Shown: piece after piece, positions 17,171 to 25,384 of the stretch
How positions within the stretch are numbered: position 1 is the first letter of the stretch
How the letters are laid out: every line of letters starts with the position of its first letter
Origin: DAISJD01 sp036821645
GTDB taxonomy: Bacteria; Pseudomonadota; Alphaproteobacteria; ATCC43930; CGMCC-115725
Length of the DNA: 35,418 nucleotides
Reading direction: 5' to 3'
NCBI GenBank assembly: GCA_036821645.1
Contig: DAISJD010000022.1
Span: 1-35,418 of the forward strand
Translations under genes and position numbers: made by a program
Notes under the pieces: model-generated
What the model was told of the DNA's origin: nothing
What the model saw: the letters and a program-made list of their open reading frames with translations, nothing else
Databases searched by the model: none

Positions 17171-19446
17171 CCAAAACGCGCAGCTATCACGGCCTGCCCA
17201 CCCGCCAGGAAATCCTGGATTTCATCGCGACAAGCCCGACCCCGGTCGGCAAACGCGACATCGTCAAAGCCTTCAAGGTCAGGCCCGCTGACCGGGTTGC
17301 CTTAAAGGGCCTGATCAAGGATATCGAACGGGCGGAACCGGTCGTCCGCGCCAGTCATCGCCGCTTGGTATCCGCAGAAACCCTGCCAGAAATCGTCGTG
17401 CTCGCCATCACCGGCATCGACGCGCAAGGCGATCCGATCTGCGATCTGTTGCGCACCGGAGACGAGCCTTCGGTCCAAAGCCCGACCATCCGGCTTGCAA
17501 GCGTGCGCAACGCGCCCGTCCCCGGGGTTGGACAAAAAATCGTCGCGCGTCTGCGCAAGATCGATGCCCACCATTATCAGGCAAGCCCGGTGCGGGTTCT
17601 GGCTGCCGAAGCCGACCACGTCCTGGCCGTTTTCGAAGCCGGCGAAGGCGGCGGCGGTCGCCTGACCCCGACGGATCGCCGCAACAAGCATCAGTACCGC
17701 GTCAGGCCCGACGAGGCGCTTGGGGCAACGGACGGCGAACTGGTGCTCGCCTTGCCGCTGCCCGTGCCGCGACTGGGCCTGCCCCATGCGCAAATCATCG
17801 AGCGCATCGGTCGGATCACCGACCCGAAGGCCATATCTCTCATCGCCATTCACAGCCACGGGATCCCCGTCGCCTTTCCAGAGGCAGCACTGGCTGAAGC
17901 GGCAGCGGCAGAACCGATCGCCGTCAGTCACCACCACCACGATCTGCGCCATGTGCCGTTCATCACGATCGACGGTGCCGATGCCCGTGATTTCGACGAT
18001 GCGGTCTGGGCGGAACCGACCGACGGGGGCGGCTGGCGCATCAGGGTCGCCATTGCCGACGTCTCCTGGTACGTCCGCCCGGGCAGTGCGTTGGACAAGG
18101 CGGCGGCCGAGCGGGGGAATTCGGTTTATTTTCCCGACCGTGTCGTGCCGATGTTGCCCGAAATCTTGTCGAACGAGCTGTGTTCGTTGAAACCGTCGGT
18201 CGACCGGGCCTGTCTTGCCGTCGAGTTGTGGCTGAACGCCGACGGCGAAGTTTGGTGCCAATCGTTTGAGCGCGGGGTCATGCGTTCGGTTGCGCGCACG
18301 ACCTATGAACAAGTCCAGGCTGCGATGGATGGTCATCCCGATGCAGTCACGGCCCCCCTTCTCGACACGGTCATCAAACCGCTCTATGGGGCCTTTGCGG
18401 CCCTCGACCAGGCCCGGCGCAAGCGCGGCACCCTTGAGCTCGACCTGCCGGAACGGCGCGTCGTGCTGGGCCCCGACGGGACTGTCGTCGACGTCGCCAT
18501 GCGCGAACGGCTCGATAGTCATCGTCTCATCGAAGAATTCATGATCGCGGCCAATGTCGCGGCGGCCGTCGCCCTTGAAGAGATGAAAACACCCTGTATG
18601 TACCGGGTTCACGACACGCCGTCGCCCGAAAAGCTCGACGCGCTGCGCACGGTCTTGAAAAGCCTATCGATCGATGGGCTCACGCTCGCCAAGGGCCAAA
18701 TCGTCCGACCGCACCATTTCAACCGGGTTCTCGCCCAGTCGCGCGCGCGGCCGGAAGCGGCCATGATCAACGAATTGGTCCTGCGCACACAGGCGCAAGC
18801 CGCCTATTCACCGGAAAATCTCGGTCATTTCGGTCTTTCTCTCGACCGTTACGCCCATTTTACCTCGCCGATCCGACGCTATGCGGATCTTCTCGTCCAT
18901 CGCGCCCTGGTTGCAGGGCTGCATCTCGGCGCGGGCGGACTTCCGGCGGTCAGCCCTGAATCCTTTGCCGAAACGGGAGAATTGCTGTCTCGTTTGGAAC
19001 GGCGTGCCGCCCTGGCCGAACGCACGGCCATCGATCGCTATATGGTCGCCTACATGGCCGATCGACGGGGTGCAGAGTTCGAGGCCCGGATCAACGGCGT
19101 CACTCGTTTCGGCCTGTTCGTCACGATCCTCGAAAATGGTGCCGACGGTCTCATCCCCATGGCGGCTTTGCCGCGCGACTATTATCACCATGATGAAGCC
19201 CATCATTGCCTTTTGGGCGAACGGTCCCGTCGCGTCTATGCCTTGGGCGATCGCCTCGCCGTTCAATTGGTCGAGATCAATCCGGTCGCCGGCGGATTAA
19301 CGTTCCGCCCTGTTACCGCATCGCCGGCCGGGATCGAGTCTCAAGGATTCGCCAACATGCCGAAACCGATCCCCAATGGAAAAAAATTGAAACCCCGCAC
19401 GAAAATCGCCAAAAATCGCCGAACTGCCCGGCGCGGTACGGCATAA
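17167..19446 (+). CDS. rnr: Ribonuclease R
   Basis: RNase R is a 3'-to-5' processive exoribonuclease that degrades structured RNA. The 759-residue protein has an N-terminal winged-helix-like segment (TRQEILDFIATSPTPVGKRD), cold-shock-type RNA-binding regions, the RNB catalytic domain with ITIDGADARDFDDAVWAEP containing the metal-binding Asp cluster, the late YAHFTSPIRRYADLLVHRAL motif, an S1 domain (EFEARINGVTRFGLFVTILE) and a basic C-terminal tail. The only reasonable start is the TTG at 17167, whose last bases overlap the topA stop as TTGA. This indicates translational coupling, so topA and rnr are an operon. Confidence 0.95.
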   Translation: MTKTRSYHGLPTRQEILDFIATSPTPVGKRDIVKAFKVRPADRVALKGLIKDIERAEPVVRASHRRLVSAETLPEIVVLAITGIDAQGDPICDLLRTGDEPSVQSPTIRLASVRNAPVPGVGQKIVARLRKIDAHHYQASPVRVLAAEADHVLAVFEAGEGGGGRLTPTDRRNKHQYRVRPDEALGATDGELVLALPLPVPRLGLPHAQIIERIGRITDPKAISLIAIHSHGIPVAFPEAALAEAAAAEPIAVSHHHHDLRHVPFITIDGADARDFDDAVWAEPTDGGGWRIRVAIADVSWYVRPGSALDKAAAERGNSVYFPDRVVPMLPEILSNELCSLKPSVDRACLAVELWLNADGEVWCQSFERGVMRSVARTTYEQVQAAMDGHPDAVTAPLLDTVIKPLYGAFAALDQARRKRGTLELDLPERRVVLGPDGTVVDVAMRERLDSHRLIEEFMIAANVAAAVALEEMKTPCMYRVHDTPSPEKLDALRTVLKSLSIDGLTLAKGQIVRPHHFNRVLAQSRARPEAAMINELVLRTQAQAAYSPENLGHFGLSLDRYAHFTSPIRRYADLLVHRALVAGLHLGAGGLPAVSPESFAETGELLSRLERRAALAERTAIDRYMVAYMADRRGAEFEARINGVTRFGLFVTILENGADGLIPMAALPRDYYHHDEAHHCLLGERSRRVYALGDRLAVQLVEINPVAGGLTFRPVTASPAGIESQGFANMPKPIPNGKKLKPRTKIAKNRRTARRGTA

Positions 19447-19510
19447 TCGGCGATAAAGGGCTGATTTTCTGCCTCGACGCCGAATTGGTTGTGCGCATCG
19501 TTGTTTTTGT

Positions 19511-19532
19511 CATGGATCCTCTTGGTTCCATG
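19511..19532. other. Inverted repeat after rnr
   Basis: CATGGA (19511-19516) and TCCATG (19527-19532) form a short hairpin 65 bases after the rnr stop. A second one, CCGGAT/ATCCGG, lies at 19572-19586. Neither has a proper T run. They may be weak terminators or leader structures ahead of the protease gene. Confidence 0.25.
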
Positions 19533-19633
19533 CCTCATTTTGGTACTGTTTTGCGTTGAATGGGGTCATGCCCGGATCGTATCCGGCGATTACCTGACCC
19601 TGTTGGCGTCGGTTTGAAACGAGGGATTGCGTC

Positions 19634-21253
19634 ATGGGTGCACAGGGTCAACGTCACGCCCCCCGTCGGGGCCTTGCCGGTGCCGGGTTGCTCTTGTTGC
19701 TCATGGGGGCTTGCGCCTCGTCGGGCGATCTTCGCACCGCAAAAAATACCGCTAAATTTGGCAATGACGCAGCCGGTGCCGTGTTTGCGGGGGCTTATCG
19801 CAATATTGCCGACTATTTCATTGAACCGCTGCCAATCGAAACCGTGGCGATGGCCGGGCTCGAAAAACTGGGCACACCGGAAAACGGCTTTAGTTTCAAA
19901 CGTGCCAACCACACCCTGACCTTCTTCGATCATGCAATGGAAATCCAGCAGATCGAAACCCCGGCCGCAAACGACAGTGACGGGTGGGGTGCCGTGACCT
20001 CGGCGGCAATCGGTTTAGCGCGGACCCATGTGCCGGAACTGGCAACGGAAACCGACGAAGCCCTTTATCAAAAGGTTTTTTCCGGGATCATTCCGAAACT
20101 CGATCGGTTCAGCCGCTATGCCGGAAAAGATCAAGCGCGCAATCAAAAAGCAACCCGCGAAGGCTTCGGCGGCATCGGGATTACCCTCGATTATACGGAT
20201 AAAACACCGAAAATCACCATGATCCAGGCCGATGGTCCCGCCAATCGGGCCGGTCTCAAGATGGATGATCGTCTCGTCGCCATCGACGATACACCGGTCG
20301 CTGGACTTGAACCACAAGCCATCGTCGACAAACTGCGCGGTACCATCAATACCAAGGTTTCTCTGACGGTTTTGCGTCAGGAAAAACCGATCACCGTTCA
20401 GCTGACCCGTGCCCTGATCACGATTCCGACGGTGAATGCCAGCCGCGAGGACGGCCTCTTGGTCATCCGTATTGGCCTCTTCAACCATGGTACCGCCGAT
20501 GCCGTCATGACCGAACTTGCCAAGGCAAAACGCGATCTTGGTAAAAACCTTCACGGCATCGTGCTGGATTTGCGCGGCAATCCGGGCGGTCTTCTGGATC
20601 AAGCGGTTGAACTGAGCGGCCTTTTCATCGATCACGGCCTTGTTGGTTCCAGCCGGGGTCGCCATCCCAATGCCCAACAGAATTTCGCCTCCGGTGCCAA
20701 GGATCAGGCCCGCGGTCTGCCTGTTGCCGTGCTGGTGAATGGCGGATCCGCTTCCGCATCGGAGATTGTCGCCTCAGCACTCCAAGATTCAGGACGTGCC
20801 GTTGTGATTGGATCATCCTCTTTCGGCAAGGGCACGGTTCAAATGGTGATTACGCTCGACAATAAGAGCGAATTCACCCTGACATGGGCAAAACTCTATA
20901 CACCGACCGGGACTTTGCTTCATGAACATGGGGTTGTGCCAAGCTTTTGTACCAGCCGCGCCACCAATCTTCAGGCAAGCGACGACGAAAAAGTCCAAGC
21001 GATCATCGATCGGGGTCTGCATCCGTCTGGAACGATCGAAATACAAAAGCGGGTTTCACTGAACGAAACGGGCTGGACGGAACTGCGCAATAGCTGCCCC
21101 ACCCAAACTGTGGATAATGCATTGGATCTGAAACTCGCCAAGGAAATCCTGCGCAGCCCGTCGATCTATGCCCAAGCCTTGACCCAACCTGCCATTTCCG
21201 TGGCCAATGCCCCAGAAGCATCGAAACAAAATGCCACAAATCAGCTGCAATAA
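19634..21253 (+). CDS. S41 family C-terminal processing protease-like lipoprotein
   Basis: This 539-residue protein starts with a basic N-terminus, a hydrophobic stretch and LLLLLMGACASS, a lipobox with Cys27, so the mature protein should be a lipoprotein facing the periplasm. A PDZ domain (FGGIGITLDYTDKTPKITMI ... GPANRAGLKMDDRLVAIDD, about residues 175-250) precedes the S41 protease domain. The catalytic Ser is about S374 in GSASASEIVASALQD and the Lys is K399 in GSSSFGKGTVQ, with the usual 25-residue spacing, so the dyad is intact. CtpA-type proteases trim cell-wall hydrolases and other periplasmic proteins; the target here is unknown. It occupies the slot between rnr and rpmG where other alphaproteobacteria usually have a small membrane protein. 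Confidence 0.88.
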   Translation: MGAQGQRHAPRRGLAGAGLLLLLMGACASSGDLRTAKNTAKFGNDAAGAVFAGAYRNIADYFIEPLPIETVAMAGLEKLGTPENGFSFKRANHTLTFFDHAMEIQQIETPAANDSDGWGAVTSAAIGLARTHVPELATETDEALYQKVFSGIIPKLDRFSRYAGKDQARNQKATREGFGGIGITLDYTDKTPKITMIQADGPANRAGLKMDDRLVAIDDTPVAGLEPQAIVDKLRGTINTKVSLTVLRQEKPITVQLTRALITIPTVNASREDGLLVIRIGLFNHGTADAVMTELAKAKRDLGKNLHGIVLDLRGNPGGLLDQAVELSGLFIDHGLVGSSRGRHPNAQQNFASGAKDQARGLPVAVLVNGGSASASEIVASALQDSGRAVVIGSSSFGKGTVQMVITLDNKSEFTLTWAKLYTPTGTLLHEHGVVPSFCTSRATNLQASDDEKVQAIIDRGLHPSGTIEIQKRVSLNETGWTELRNSCPTQTVDNALDLKLAKEILRSPSIYAQALTQPAISVANAPEASKQNATNQLQ

Positions 21254-21275
21254 CCCTTCTGCATGCAGCAAACAC

Positions 21276-21303
21276 TTGACAGATTGCCCAATCTGACTAG
21301 TTT
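21276..21303 (+). promoter_or_regulatory. Probable sigma-70-type promoter of rpmG
   Basis: TTGACA at 21276-21281 is a perfect -35 box and TAGTTT at 21298-21303 a fair -10 box, separated by 16 bases. The predicted transcript would start about 30 bases before the rpmG ATG at 21340. Confidence 0.6.
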
Positions 21304-21339
21304 GCCGTGTTCCAATCAATCTTTGTCCGGAATTCGGCT

Positions 21340-21507
21340 ATGGCCAAGTCTGCAACTGTCCTCATCAAGCTCGTCAGCACCGCCGATACTGGTTACTTCT
21401 ATGTCACTAAGAAGAATCCGCGTACCAAGACGGAAAAGCTCGAGCTGAAAAAATACGACCCGGTCGTGCGCAAGCACGTAGCCTTTAAAGAAAGTAAGAT
21501 CAAGTAA
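21340..21507 (+). CDS. rpmG: 50S ribosomal protein L33
   Basis: L33 is a small structural protein of the large ribosomal subunit. The 55 residues from AKSATVLIKLVSTADTGYFY to KYDPVVRKHVAFKESKIK match the family at its normal length. There are no CxxC pairs, so this is the zinc-independent form typical of proteobacteria. The same frame is open 11 codons further upstream, but those residues overlap the promoter region and are not part of L33. It closes the conserved block that begins with pyrB. Confidence 0.97.
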   Translation: MAKSATVLIKLVSTADTGYFYVTKKNPRTKTEKLELKKYDPVVRKHVAFKESKIK

Positions 21508-21534
21508 GGGGATTCCCCCTGCTTCATTGAAATG

Positions 21535-21577
21535 CCGAGAGTCGTTCTTTTGAGTGATCCTGTAGAAGGACTCTCGG
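21535..21577 (+). terminator. Possible terminator hairpin after rpmG
   Basis: CCGAGAGTC (21535-21543) pairs perfectly with GACTCTCGG (21569-21577) around a 25-base loop, followed by ATTTC. A second small GGGG/CCCC hairpin lies directly after the stop. No long T run is present, so efficiency is uncertain. It marks the edge of the conserved block. Confidence 0.45.
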
Positions 21578-21642
21578 ATTTCAATCGTCCGGTATCGATG
21601 CCACACCGATAATCGGCAGGTACTCGGATCGCGATAAACCAA

Positions 21643-22410
21643 TCAGTCCCGATAAACCAAGCGATAGTTCAGGGCATTGATCTTTGCCTCGAACCCTTGA
21701 ACCTCATCGATCGTCGCCTTCATCTCCGTAGGGACATCGAGGGAAAATGGCCCTTCATCCGGCATGTTGGGTTGGTCATCGCCGCCGCGAAGCAGGTGCT
21801 GCAGCACCCCCCCCTGTACTCCCATCAGCACTGTGTGCGAGATTGATACACTTTCATTGGCCGTAACGACCATCGCATCGTAAAGACGCCCCCAATCCGT
21901 CAGAGCAGTGCGCAGCACGTCGCGATCAATCGACTGAAGTCCCACGCAGTCAAATGGATTCGGCAAGATACCCAGATAGCGGGCGTTCGGGAAAAGATGG
22001 GCAAGGATCGGACGCACAGGCGCGTCCGCATCCGGTGCACAGGCGATCCCATAGCCCCACAGCCGCTCCGACCGTGCCTCGATCGCGTAGGCACGCCCCA
22101 GGACAGCGCGAATGAGCGTATAAACGCGGGCCTTTTCCAGCCGTTCCGCATCGCGTACGGCGATCATTTGACGGGCGTCATCCTGTTCACCGAACGACGC
22201 AATCGTTTTCATGCGCACAGATTCGAGGCGTTCTGTCCGCTCGCGGCGCGCCGAGGGCAATTGCCAGAAACAATGCCATAAATCAAGAAGCGTCTCGTCA
22301 AGCCTCCCGACATAAGCGATATCCGGGCAGGAACGCACGATCTTTTCTGTTAATGCCAGCGTCGCTTGATCAAAAGATAGAATGATCAGCGGACTCTCCA
22401 GAACAGCCAT
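21643..22410 (-). CDS. Degenerate sulfotransferase paralogue lacking PAPS-binding motifs
   Basis: This 255-residue protein is not recognisable alone, but it aligns by eye without gaps to residues 6-52 of the sulfotransferase encoded divergently at 22646. PLIIL, CPDIAYVG and LLDLWHCFWQLPSARRER match PLIII, HPDIAMRG and VSRLWHQFWDIPAASAER. A second block, AHLFPNARYLGILPNPFD, matches DAVFPDAHYVHIVRDPYD. The P-loop GAGRSGTT is SFDQATLA here, and the Arg of the 3'-phosphate motif is gone, so it should not bind PAPS. The frame is intact and codon use normal, so it is not a decaying pseudogene. It could be a regulatory or scaffolding partner. It lacks the C-terminal YSHWG domain of its paralogue. 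Confidence 0.65.
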   Translation of the reverse strand: MAVLESPLIILSFDQATLALTEKIVRSCPDIAYVGRLDETLLDLWHCFWQLPSARRERTERLESVRMKTIASFGEQDDARQMIAVRDAERLEKARVYTLIRAVLGRAYAIEARSERLWGYGIACAPDADAPVRPILAHLFPNARYLGILPNPFDCVGLQSIDRDVLRTALTDWGRLYDAMVVTANESVSISHTVLMGVQGGVLQHLLRGGDDQPNMPDEGPFSLDVPTEMKATIDEVQGFEAKINALNYRLVYRD

Positions 22411-22645
22411 TTCAAAAACTCACGCAATGCCGCTTCGGACAGGACCCTAACAACCACCATCGCCCGAGGCACCCTATCAGCCCTTTCAACAAGATGCCAT
22501 GAGGACGTGCCACGGAAAGTCGCAGGAACCGGCCCCGATCGGGGACTTGAATCCAGACTAGCATTCCTGATAGCCATGTCGTACTGTGGGCCATGCAAAT
22601 GAGTCGCAGCACATGAAGCGATTTTATGATTAACCTGGACATATC

Positions 22646-23827
22646 ATGGCTGACTTAACGCGTCCTCTTATCATTATTGGTGCCGGGCGATCCGGGACGA
22701 CATTGCTTGATGCTGTTTTGGATGCGCATCCCGATATCGCAATGCGTGGGGAGTTTCAATTCACCGTCTCTCGTCTGTGGCATCAATTCTGGGATATTCC
22801 TGCAGCATCGGCGGAACGCGATCGACGCATCAAGGCGTTCATGGCGGAAAAAAACCAACCACTGAGCTCTGACGATGCAGACGAGGCGATCTATCGTTTT
22901 GTGCGGGAAGAAGAAACGCAGCGCACGGCCGACATCATTAAATTTGCCCTTGATCAATTTTACGAGATCACCGCTCTGAAAAAACCCAGGTGGGGGTTCA
23001 AGGAAATTTGGATGGGCAGCGATGGCGACCATACGTGGTTACCATACGATGCCGTCTTTCCTGATGCTCATTATGTTCACATCGTGCGGGATCCTTATGA
23101 TTACGCGCGCTCTCATGCCGATTGGCTGCGCGAACCCCTCACCCTTGACCGTCTTAGGCAAAATTTGATCAATTGGGTCCAATGCTTTGCCAAGAATAGG
23201 CCGCGCCGGGAAACCGGTCGCTATCACCTGATCAGCTACGAGGCCATGGTGGCCTCGCCAGAGTCAGTCTTAACCCCCCTTCTCCAGGCGATCGGTCTCG
23301 ATTGGCATGAAGCCATGAAAAAACCGTTCGGACATAAGATTTTAGCCTCTGGCTATCGCTCGTCGATGCCAGAAGGCGGTTATGGTCTTTATGAAACGAT
23401 CCCAGATTTGGCCGCCTTCATGGCCCTGCTGAATTACCCGCGCCCCCCTGAAACGGCCTTTTGCGTCGATGCGCCGGATCAACCGGCTGTCGGTCGGGCA
23501 GCACACAAAATCGGTGACAATCTATGGCAATTGAATGCCCCCTTCATCAGTGACGGTGGGCATGCCTGGGTCAGCAAAATCTTTTCGGTCGGCGACCTTG
23601 CTCCCTTAGGTTTCGCCGTCGATACATTGGAAGAAACGACACGCTCGCCCTTACGCCTTTATGAGGATGGTCAGTTACTTGGCCCACCACACGCCCTGCA
23701 TGCGCGGATCCGGGCGGAGGGTCGGGGGGCTTATTCCCATTGGGGGGACCCTCAATCACTGCGTTTTTCCGCGTCGGACAATACTGATCCCAACCAAAAC
23801 GGGCGGATATATACTCTTGGCTTCTAA
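22646..23827 (+). CDS. Sulfotransferase with C-terminal YSHWG domain
   Basis: This is a 393-residue PAPS-dependent-type sulfotransferase. The 5'-phosphosulfate loop is PLIIIGAGRSGTTLLDAVLD (residues 7-26), and the 3'-phosphate signature is HIVRDPYDYARSH (145-157) with R148 and S156. HLISYEAMVASPESVLTPLL is the typical third segment. Family members sulfate carbohydrates, lipids or proteins. Residues ~290-393 form an extra domain, with RLYEDGQLLGPPHALHARIR, AYSHWGD and SASDNTDPNQNGRIY, which recurs in the next two same-strand proteins. The gene is divergent from its inactive-looking paralogue and overlaps or abuts the methyltransferase downstream. The acceptor is unknown; context suggests an envelope glycan. 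Confidence 0.85.
   Translation: MADLTRPLIIIGAGRSGTTLLDAVLDAHPDIAMRGEFQFTVSRLWHQFWDIPAASAERDRRIKAFMAEKNQPLSSDDADEAIYRFVREEETQRTADIIKFALDQFYEITALKKPRWGFKEIWMGSDGDHTWLPYDAVFPDAHYVHIVRDPYDYARSHADWLREPLTLDRLRQNLINWVQCFAKNRPRRETGRYHLISYEAMVASPESVLTPLLQAIGLDWHEAMKKPFGHKILASGYRSSMPEGGYGLYETIPDLAAFMALLNYPRPPETAFCVDAPDQPAVGRAAHKIGDNLWQLNAPFISDGGHAWVSKIFSVGDLAPLGFAVDTLEETTRSPLRLYEDGQLLGPPHALHARIRAEGRGAYSHWGDPQSLRFSASDNTDPNQNGRIYTLGF
23534..23824 (+). repeat. YSHWG domain, copy 1 (sulfotransferase C-terminus)
   Basis: This stretch encodes residues ~297-393 of the sulfotransferase. Anchor residues are LYEDG, LG, ALHARIR, YSHWG, S-SDNTDP and NGR-Y. It is the first of three clear copies in consecutive genes. 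The repeat is at protein level; DNA identity is limited. Confidence 0.8.
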
Positions 23828-25313
23828 TCTTTTTAATGATCTATCCCGATCCGTGTTGAATAATGCGCCACACCGACGCACGCGTAAACTCTTGTGGACT
23901 CACCGGCTCGTCGAAAAATTCTGGAATGGACTTTCGGAAAGCGGCCTTCTCGATCATTTATCGTTTTCACGTCTTGCCGGACATTGGCTGCTTCAAATTT
24001 TAGACCCCTACCTCGCCAAAGATAAGCGGATACTCGATTTTGGGGCCGGTGATGGTGATTTTTCCAAGCTGTTGTTGAAGGCCGGTTATCAAACAGCCGT
24101 CTACGAGCCGTCGGCCGCCCGCGCTGAAATTTTACAATCACGTCTCGGCAATGAGTCCGGTTTCCTCGGCATTATCGGACCAGACAATGAAGAAAAATTT
24201 GATATTATTACGCTAATTGAAGTAATTGAACATATCTTGGAAGAAGATATGAATCATTTTCTTAAAACACTCGACAGATTATTAGCACATAATGGTATGC
24301 TAATCATTACCACCCCAAACAATGAAGATCTTTTCTTAAACTCTGTGCTCGATCCAGTCAGTGGAAATTTGTTTCATCGCTGGCAGCATCAAAGAAGTTT
24401 TACCGATGAGACGCTGAATGCGTGTCTGGCGCAGCAGTCTTTTTCTTCTTTGACAATTCATAAAGTCGAATTAACCGACCAGGTTTTTAGCGAATACGGG
24501 GCTGGCCTTGGAACCAATCCAGCTTTTTCCAATTTTCTGCGTGCCCATCGTAGCCTGCGTATCGGGAACGAAAATCAACTCATTTGGATTGGTCAGCGCA
24601 AAGGCGAACTCAGAAGCGAACCTGATTTTCCTGTATTATCCCTGAAATTAACCAACAAATTGATTACGCCCGACCACGATTTTGAAAAAATCGATGATAT
24701 TCAAGATACAACATCAAAAAAATTAGATGTTTATTGCTATTCTTTGATTCATGAACACATTAAACACGACGATGGTTTTTTATATTCGACTGAATTACCC
24801 AATGAAATACTCGCATCCGATCGCCTTGGTCTCTCACAGCTTGTCATCTACGAAGATGGGCGCAGATTAGGCCCCAGCGCTGCTCTTCACGCCGATCTCC
24901 GGTTACAGGGCGGCGGTGGATATTCACATTGGGGTAAGAACCTTTTCTTCACGAGCTCTGATGGAACCGATCCACGCAATAATGGTCGGTCTTATTCAAT
25001 TTATATGCGGCATGAAAAAAACGATAATAAAAGCATTTTCACCGTATCGCCTCATTCAATCGAGATACTTGATACAGGTTTATATAAGATATTTTTACCA
25101 CACTTCATCCCATTTACACAAACGCTCAACTCTGATGGTGGCTTTATTTCAATGATTGAAGATCATTTGCCACTTATTGAAACCCATGGATTGGACACGG
25201 ATATCTTGCCTGGTTATTATAAGAAATATAAAACGCATGTGGTTTTCAGACCCAATGACGGGCGCGACCCACGACATGGTGTTTCCCGCTATCGAATTGT
25301 TTATCTTGCATAA
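23817..25313 (+). CDS. Class I SAM-dependent methyltransferase with one clear and one decayed YSHWG domain
   Basis: From the TTG at 23817 the protein has 498 residues; a GTG at 23853 is an alternative and neither has a good ribosome-binding site. The start must lie near the sulfotransferase stop at 23827, so the genes overlap or abut. Motif I is RILDFGAGDGDFSKLLLKAG (about residues 71-90), followed by DIITLIEVIEHILEEDMNHF and LLAHNGMLIITTPNNEDLF, typical of Methyltransf_23/UbiG-like enzymes acting on small molecules or sugars. Residues ~309-397 are a YSHWG domain (VIYEDGRRLGPSAALHADLR, GYSHWGK, SDGTDPRNNGRSY). Residues ~425-498 look like a second, diverged copy. GC content drops within this gene from ~24.2 kb onward, a sign of acquisition. 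Confidence 0.8.
   Translation: MASNLFNDLSRSVLNNAPHRRTRKLLWTHRLVEKFWNGLSESGLLDHLSFSRLAGHWLLQILDPYLAKDKRILDFGAGDGDFSKLLLKAGYQTAVYEPSAARAEILQSRLGNESGFLGIIGPDNEEKFDIITLIEVIEHILEEDMNHFLKTLDRLLAHNGMLIITTPNNEDLFLNSVLDPVSGNLFHRWQHQRSFTDETLNACLAQQSFSSLTIHKVELTDQVFSEYGAGLGTNPAFSNFLRAHRSLRIGNENQLIWIGQRKGELRSEPDFPVLSLKLTNKLITPDHDFEKIDDIQDTTSKKLDVYCYSLIHEHIKHDDGFLYSTELPNEILASDRLGLSQLVIYEDGRRLGPSAALHADLRLQGGGGYSHWGKNLFFTSSDGTDPRNNGRSYSIYMRHEKNDNKSIFTVSPHSIEILDTGLYKIFLPHFIPFTQTLNSDGGFISMIEDHLPLIETHGLDTDILPGYYKKYKTHVVFRPNDGRDPRHGVSRYRIVYLA
24741..25007 (+). repeat. YSHWG domain, copy 2 (methyltransferase)
   Basis: The encoded segment has H-x-x-G, LP-x-E-I, LVIYEDGRRLG, ALHADLR, GGGGYSHWG and SSDGTDPRNNGRSYSI, aligning position by position with copies 1 and 3. 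It lies after the methyltransferase core, so it is a separate module. Confidence 0.8.
25090..25310 (+). repeat. Diverged second YSHWG-like domain at the methyltransferase C-terminus
   Basis: The last ~74 residues contain SDGGFISMIEDHLPL and VVFRPNDGRDPRHGVSRYRI, mirroring the DGG, LYEDG and FS-SDGTDPR-NGRSY anchors. The central YSHWG is replaced by YYKKYKTH. The relationship is inferred from pattern order only. Confidence 0.45.
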
Positions 25314-25384
25314 AATTCAGTTTTTAAGTATGGGTTGAAAATGCTTGTTTAGAAAATTCTGGATATGTGTCGATAGGATCCAAA

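Noticed and set aside
21643..22410. Calling the minus-strand gene a decaying pseudogene
   Set aside because: The frame has no stops or frameshifts over 255 codons and conserved blocks remain, so a pseudoenzyme is a better description.
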